A stretch of 11,938 nt of DNA from Pseudomonadota bacterium. GTDB taxonomy: Bacteria > Pseudomonadota > Alphaproteobacteria > Acetobacterales > Acetobacteraceae. This document shows, one piece after another, positions 9,357-11,938 of the stretch. Under the pieces are notes generated by a model that ran no database searches, was not told where the DNA came from, and worked only from the letters and a program-made list of their open reading frames with translations. The stretch is taken from the NCBI GenBank assembly GCA_021805485.1, contig JAJZFF010000181.1:1-11938 (forward strand), written 5' to 3'. Both the position numbers and the translations under genes were made by a program. How positions within the stretch are numbered: the first letter of the stretch is position 1; each line of letters opens with the position of its first letter.

Positions 9357-9857
9357 ATGAAGAATCGGATATCGGAAATCATCGCAGGTCTGGTCGTGGT
9401 CGTCGCGGCCGTCGTGTTCCTGTCCTATGCGGCATCGCGAACGCGCACTGTCGGCGGCGCCGGGTATGACCTGCGCGCAAGCTTCGGCAGCATCGGTCCG
9501 CTTACCGTCGGCTCTCCGGTCAAGATCGCCGGCGTCACGATCGGCGAGGTGACTCGCACCTCGCTTGATCCGCAGACCTATGCCGCGATCGTGCAGTTCC
9601 GCATCCAGCCGGACGTCAAGATTCCGAAGGACAGCAGCGCCGCGATCGAGAGTGCGTCGCTGCTGGGCAGCGATTACCTTTCTATCTCGCCCGGCGGATC
9701 GGAAACCATGCTGAAGCCTGGCCAGGCGATCACCGCCACGCAATCGGCCATCAATATCGAATCCCTGCTCGGCAAGTTTGTCTTCAGCGCCGCCAACCTG
9801 GCATCGTCGACGGCGAAGGCCAACGGCGGCGGCAGTTCGGCGCCGGCCCCGAAATGA
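9357..9857 (+). CDS. mlaD: MlaD, MCE-domain lipid-binding subunit of the Mla phospholipid transport system
   Basis: MlaD is the periplasmic substrate-binding subunit of the inner-membrane MlaFEDB ABC transporter, which moves phospholipids between the membranes and keeps the outer membrane asymmetric. The 166-residue protein has one N-terminal membrane helix (about 7-25) and an MCE domain at about 37-115, with the diagnostic GPLTVGSPVKIAGVTIGEV and a SASLLGSDYLSISPGG end. A Gly/Ala/Ser/Pro tail follows. The ATG at 9357 is preceded by GGAAAGG (9345-9351). No mlaE, mlaF or mlaC lies within the window, so the rest of the transporter must be elsewhere. Its stop overlaps the start of the DUF2155 gene in the ATGA form, so the two are translationally coupled. 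Confidence 0.92.
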   Translation: MKNRISEIIAGLVVVVAAVVFLSYAASRTRTVGGAGYDLRASFGSIGPLTVGSPVKIAGVTIGEVTRTSLDPQTYAAIVQFRIQPDVKIPKDSSAAIESASLLGSDYLSISPGGSETMLKPGQAITATQSAINIESLLGKFVFSAANLASSTAKANGGGSSAPAPK

Positions 9858-10435
9858 GTGTCCGTCGCGCCGGCGCCTTCGTCTTGGGGGGCGCGATGTT
9901 CGCGGCGCTGCCGGGCCTCGGGCTTGCGCAGTCGGGTCAGTCGGTGGTGACGGTGCCGGAGGCCCCTCCCGTTGCCTCGGCGCCGAGCCCCGCCATGCCG
10001 GATGGCGCGCTGCCCGCACCGGATCTGCCGAACGCGCCGACCCTGCCGGGTGGCCAGGGGGGCGCCTTCGCGGGACCGGCGAGCCCGAAAGGGTCCCAGG
10101 CGACGCCGCCCGCGCCGCCGAAACAGGTCAAGCCGATCTGGGATCAGCGCCAGGCCGCGATTCTCGACGTGCTCGAGAAGACCGATGGGGCGGTGAACAG
10201 GATCATCGCGCCCGTCGGGTCGAGCTTCACCGAGGGTGCGCTGCGGGTGACGATCGGCGCCTGCGTCGTCCGCCCGGCGGACATGCCGCCGGATGCCGCG
10301 GTGTACATGACCGTGCGGCACGGCAAGGCCGCCTCCGACCTGTTCCGCGGATGGCTGATCCGCTCCGAGCCCGGTGCCGCCGTGGTGGGCGATGCCGCCG
10401 TGACGTTCCGCCTCATCGGGTGTTCGACTGGCTGA
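9854..10435 (+). CDS. DUF2155-domain periplasmic protein, function unknown
   Basis: A 193-residue secreted protein. A signal peptide (basic start, hydrophobic residues about 6-20, likely cut after LGLA at 25) is followed by a long Pro/Ala-rich stretch (about 35-90) and a DUF2155 domain at about 92-190. The domain shows IWDQRQAAILDVLEKTDGAV, the APVGSSFTEGALRV block, GACVVRP and LFRGWLIRSEPG, and ends at IGC. Cys137 and Cys190 are at the conserved family positions and could form a disulfide; this is inferred. The start ATG overlaps the mlaD stop by four bases. The gene ends with TGA followed directly by TAG. DUF2155 proteins are often found beside NDUFA12 genes in alphaproteobacteria; their role is not established, and the link to MlaD here hints only at an envelope function. 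Confidence 0.9.
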   Translation: MSVRRAGAFVLGGAMFAALPGLGLAQSGQSVVTVPEAPPVASAPSPAMPDGALPAPDLPNAPTLPGGQGGAFAGPASPKGSQATPPAPPKQVKPIWDQRQAAILDVLEKTDGAVNRIIAPVGSSFTEGALRVTIGACVVRPADMPPDAAVYMTVRHGKAASDLFRGWLIRSEPGAAVVGDAAVTFRLIGCSTG

Positions 10436-10445
10436 TAGCGTATAT

Positions 10446-10540
10446 TTGTCTGTTCCGGATCGGCAACTTAAATCGCAATGACCGATTGTTAACGGCTTCG
10501 GCGATCACGCTGGCCGGATCCGTCATTGTAACGACATAAT
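10446..10540 (+). promoter_or_regulatory. AT-rich leader with candidate promoters for the OmpA-type gene
   Basis: The 150-bp gap between the DUF2155 gene and the OmpA-type gene is much richer in A and T than its surroundings. TTGTCT (10446-10451) with TTAAAT (10468-10473), spaced 16 bp, is one candidate promoter. CATAAT (10535-10540) matches the -10 consensus at five of six positions but lacks a good -35. No terminator hairpin is visible after the DUF2155 gene, so read-through is also possible. Confidence 0.3.
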
Positions 10541-10576
10541 TCCGCACCAACCTTCCCAGCGATTACACAACCGCAT

Positions 10577-10581
10577 GGAGG
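10577..10581 (+). promoter_or_regulatory. Strong Shine-Dalgarno of the OmpA-type gene
   Basis: GGAGG, four bases before the ATG at 10586. It fixes the start and fits the high expression expected of a major outer-membrane protein. Confidence 0.8.
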
Positions 10582-10585
10582 CCAC

Positions 10586-11811
10586 ATGACCCACCGCTCG
10601 ATTCTCTGCACCGCGTGCTGCGCTGCCGCGCTCGCGTTTGGCATGCAGGCGGCGCGGGCCGCGAATCCGCCGCCCGTGACCGGTCCCTATGTCGATCTCG
10701 GCATCGGCACCAACCTGATGCAGAACCAGAAATACGATTTCGCCCAGCCGAACGGGGCGCGGGGCGGCAACCTGCTGTTCCGCCCCGATTACGCCGGGCA
10801 GCTTGGCGTCGGCTACGGCCTCGGCAACGGGTTCCGGGTCGAGCTCGACACCAATTTTTTCCGTAATAACGCCGTGAAGGCCGATGACAATGTCGAGGGC
10901 AAGAACCGCGCCTTCGGCGGCGTCAACACCTACGGCTTCATGGTCAACGGGTATTACGACATCCCGACCGGGACCAATTTCGTGCCCTTCGTTGGCGCTG
11001 GTCTCGGGTATCAGTGGCAGAAGTTCCAGCATATCGGCGTGGCGGACACGTCCGGCGACGTCTACGGCGGCACCTATGGCAGCCTAGCCTACGACCTCAG
11101 CGCCGGTGTTGCCTACGACCTGCCGCAGGTTCCCGGCCTCGCGGTGACAGCGCAGTACCAGTACATGTCGCTGGTCCATAACCGGAAATACAACGATACC
11201 GGCGCCGTGCCGAACACCCAGATCAATGTCGGCCAGTCGGGCAATCACACGTTCCTGGTCGGGCTGCGCTACGAGTTGTTCCCGCCCGCGCCGCCGGCTC
11301 CGGCCGCGGCTCCCGCGCCGACGCCCGTTGCGGCTCCGGCGCCGGCTCCGGCCCGCACCTATCTCGTCTTCTTCAACTGGAACAAGGCGAACCTGACACC
11401 GCGGGCGCAGCAGATCGTCTCCGAGGCGGCACGGCTGCGGCTCCCGCGCCGACGCCCGTTGCGGCTCCGGCGCCGGCTCCGGCCCGCACCTATCTCGTCT
11501 TCTTCAACTGGAACAAGGCGAACCTGACACCGCGGGCGCAGCAGATCGTCTCCGAGGCGGCAAAGGCGTCGGAAACCACGAAGGTGACGCGCCTGAACGT
11601 GAACGGCTACACCGACACCTCGGGGGCGGCGGCCTACAACATGAAGCTGTCGCTGCGGCGCGCGCACAACGTTGCGGCTCAGTTGGTCGCGGATGGCGTG
11701 TCGAAGAACGACATCGTGATCAAGGGTTATGGCGAGACGCACCTTCTGGTGCCGACCGGCCCGAATGTTCGCGAGCCGCAGAACCGTCGCGTGGAAATCA
11801 TCCTCCACTGA
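10586..11811 (+). pseudogene. OmpA-family outer-membrane protein (beta-barrel plus peptidoglycan-binding domain); frame broken by a 131-bp duplication
   Basis: OmpA-type proteins anchor the outer membrane to peptidoglycan. The signal peptide is clear (residues 1-25, cut after ARA). A barrel of the OmpA/Omp25 type follows to about residue 232, with alternating aromatic strands (GYGLGNGFRVELD, FVPFVGAGLGYQWQ, HTFLVGLRYELF). Next come a Pro/Ala linker and an OmpA C-terminal domain starting at TYLVFFNWNKANLTPRAQQI. The frame from 10586 is lost in a duplication (11306-11431 copied at 11437-11562) and runs on to 11527; the true end continues in another frame to the stop at 11809-11811. With 131 bp removed the protein is 364 residues, and the peptidoglycan-binding motif GYTDTSG...LSLRRAHNV is complete, with Asp300 and Arg315 spaced 15 apart as in E. 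coli OmpA (271 and 286). As written, the product would lose peptidoglycan anchoring. A strong terminator follows. Confidence 0.9.
11306..11562. repeat. Perfect 126-bp direct repeat with 5-bp filler (131-bp period) in the OmpA-type gene
   Basis: Bases 11306-11431 are repeated exactly at 11437-11562; CGGCT (11432-11436) lies between the copies. The unit covers the end of the Pro/Ala linker and the start of the OmpA C-terminal domain (TYLVFFNWNKANLTPRAQQI). The 131-bp period shifts the frame. Collapsing it gives QQIVSEAAKASETTKV and a complete domain. Confidence 0.97.
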
Positions 11812-11833
11812 GCAAGGCTTGCGGACTGAATGG

Positions 11834-11865
11834 AAAACCCCGGCGGAAACGCCGGGGTTTTCTTT
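11834..11865 (+). terminator. Rho-independent terminator after the OmpA-type gene
   Basis: A perfect 12-bp stem, AAAACCCCGGCG and CGCCGGGGTTTT, closed by a GAAA tetraloop (11846-11849) and followed by a T-rich tail (TTTTCTTT, 11858-11865). It begins 22 bp after the stop codon at 11809-11811. The A-tract on the left arm could also let it act in the opposite direction. Confidence 0.95.
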
Positions 11866-11938
11866 GATCGGGCAGAGGGGCAAACGTCGTGATATTGTCA
11901 CATCCCGTTCTGGTTTGTGGTTTTGACGCAACACCAAT
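11866..11938. other. Terminal intergenic stretch, no gene seen
   Basis: The last 73 bases hold no convincing reading frame. TTGTCA (11895-11900) and TTGACG (11923-11928) could be -35 boxes of a gene starting beyond the window, but no matching -10 can be judged here. Confidence 0.3.

Noticed and set aside
11584..11811. A separate small OmpA-domain protein starting at 11584
   Set aside because: ATG-like start without ribosome binding site, inside the OmpA domain; it is the displaced end of the upstream gene.

Overview
The window is GC-rich chromosomal DNA of an alphaproteobacterium. Its gene set (TamA/TamB, an NDUFA12-type complex I assembly factor next to a DUF2155 protein, a B12-type ribonucleotide reductase relative) and its protein sequences suggest the Acetobacteraceae (Acidiphilium-like). 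That placement is inference; no marker gene proves it. No tRNA, rRNA, CRISPR array, insertion sequence or phage gene was found.

Layout: (1) bases 1-5281, plus strand: the 3' part of tamA and the whole of tamB, overlapping by one base; together they form the TAM machine that inserts outer-membrane proteins and moves lipid between the membranes. (2) 5282-5394: a convergent intergenic gap filled by two related hairpins that look like a REP-type pair and may end transcription from both sides. (3) 5395-8721, minus strand: a tight cluster read as a ribonucleotide-reductase-like protein without a catalytic core, then a RidA-family protein, then enolase. (4) 8722-8881: a divergent promoter region with an NrdR-box-like palindrome, a second half-box exactly 32 bp away, and a perfect DnaA-box match. 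(5) 8882-10435, plus strand: an NDUFA12-family protein, an MlaD lipid-transport protein and a DUF2155 protein, the last two overlapping by ATGA. (6) 10586-11811: an OmpA-type outer-membrane protein with a textbook terminator.

The most striking feature is that three genes (tamA, tamB, OmpA) are each broken by direct duplications of 32, 76/70, 73 and 131 bp. None of the lengths is a multiple of three. In every case, deleting one copy restores a clean full-length reading frame with intact family motifs. All four lie in envelope genes; eno, ridA, the reductase-like gene, NDUFA12, mlaD and DUF2155 are intact. The likeliest cause is assembly error (unmerged contig ends or bad gap filling, perhaps from mixed strains). 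If the duplications are real they would be reversible on/off switches for outer-membrane biogenesis. Raw reads across the four junctions would decide.

The second item of interest is the standalone reductase-like protein. It keeps the C-terminal TSCPD-type region of NrdJ but lacks the NxCxE active-site motif, and it sits behind a candidate NrdR operator.
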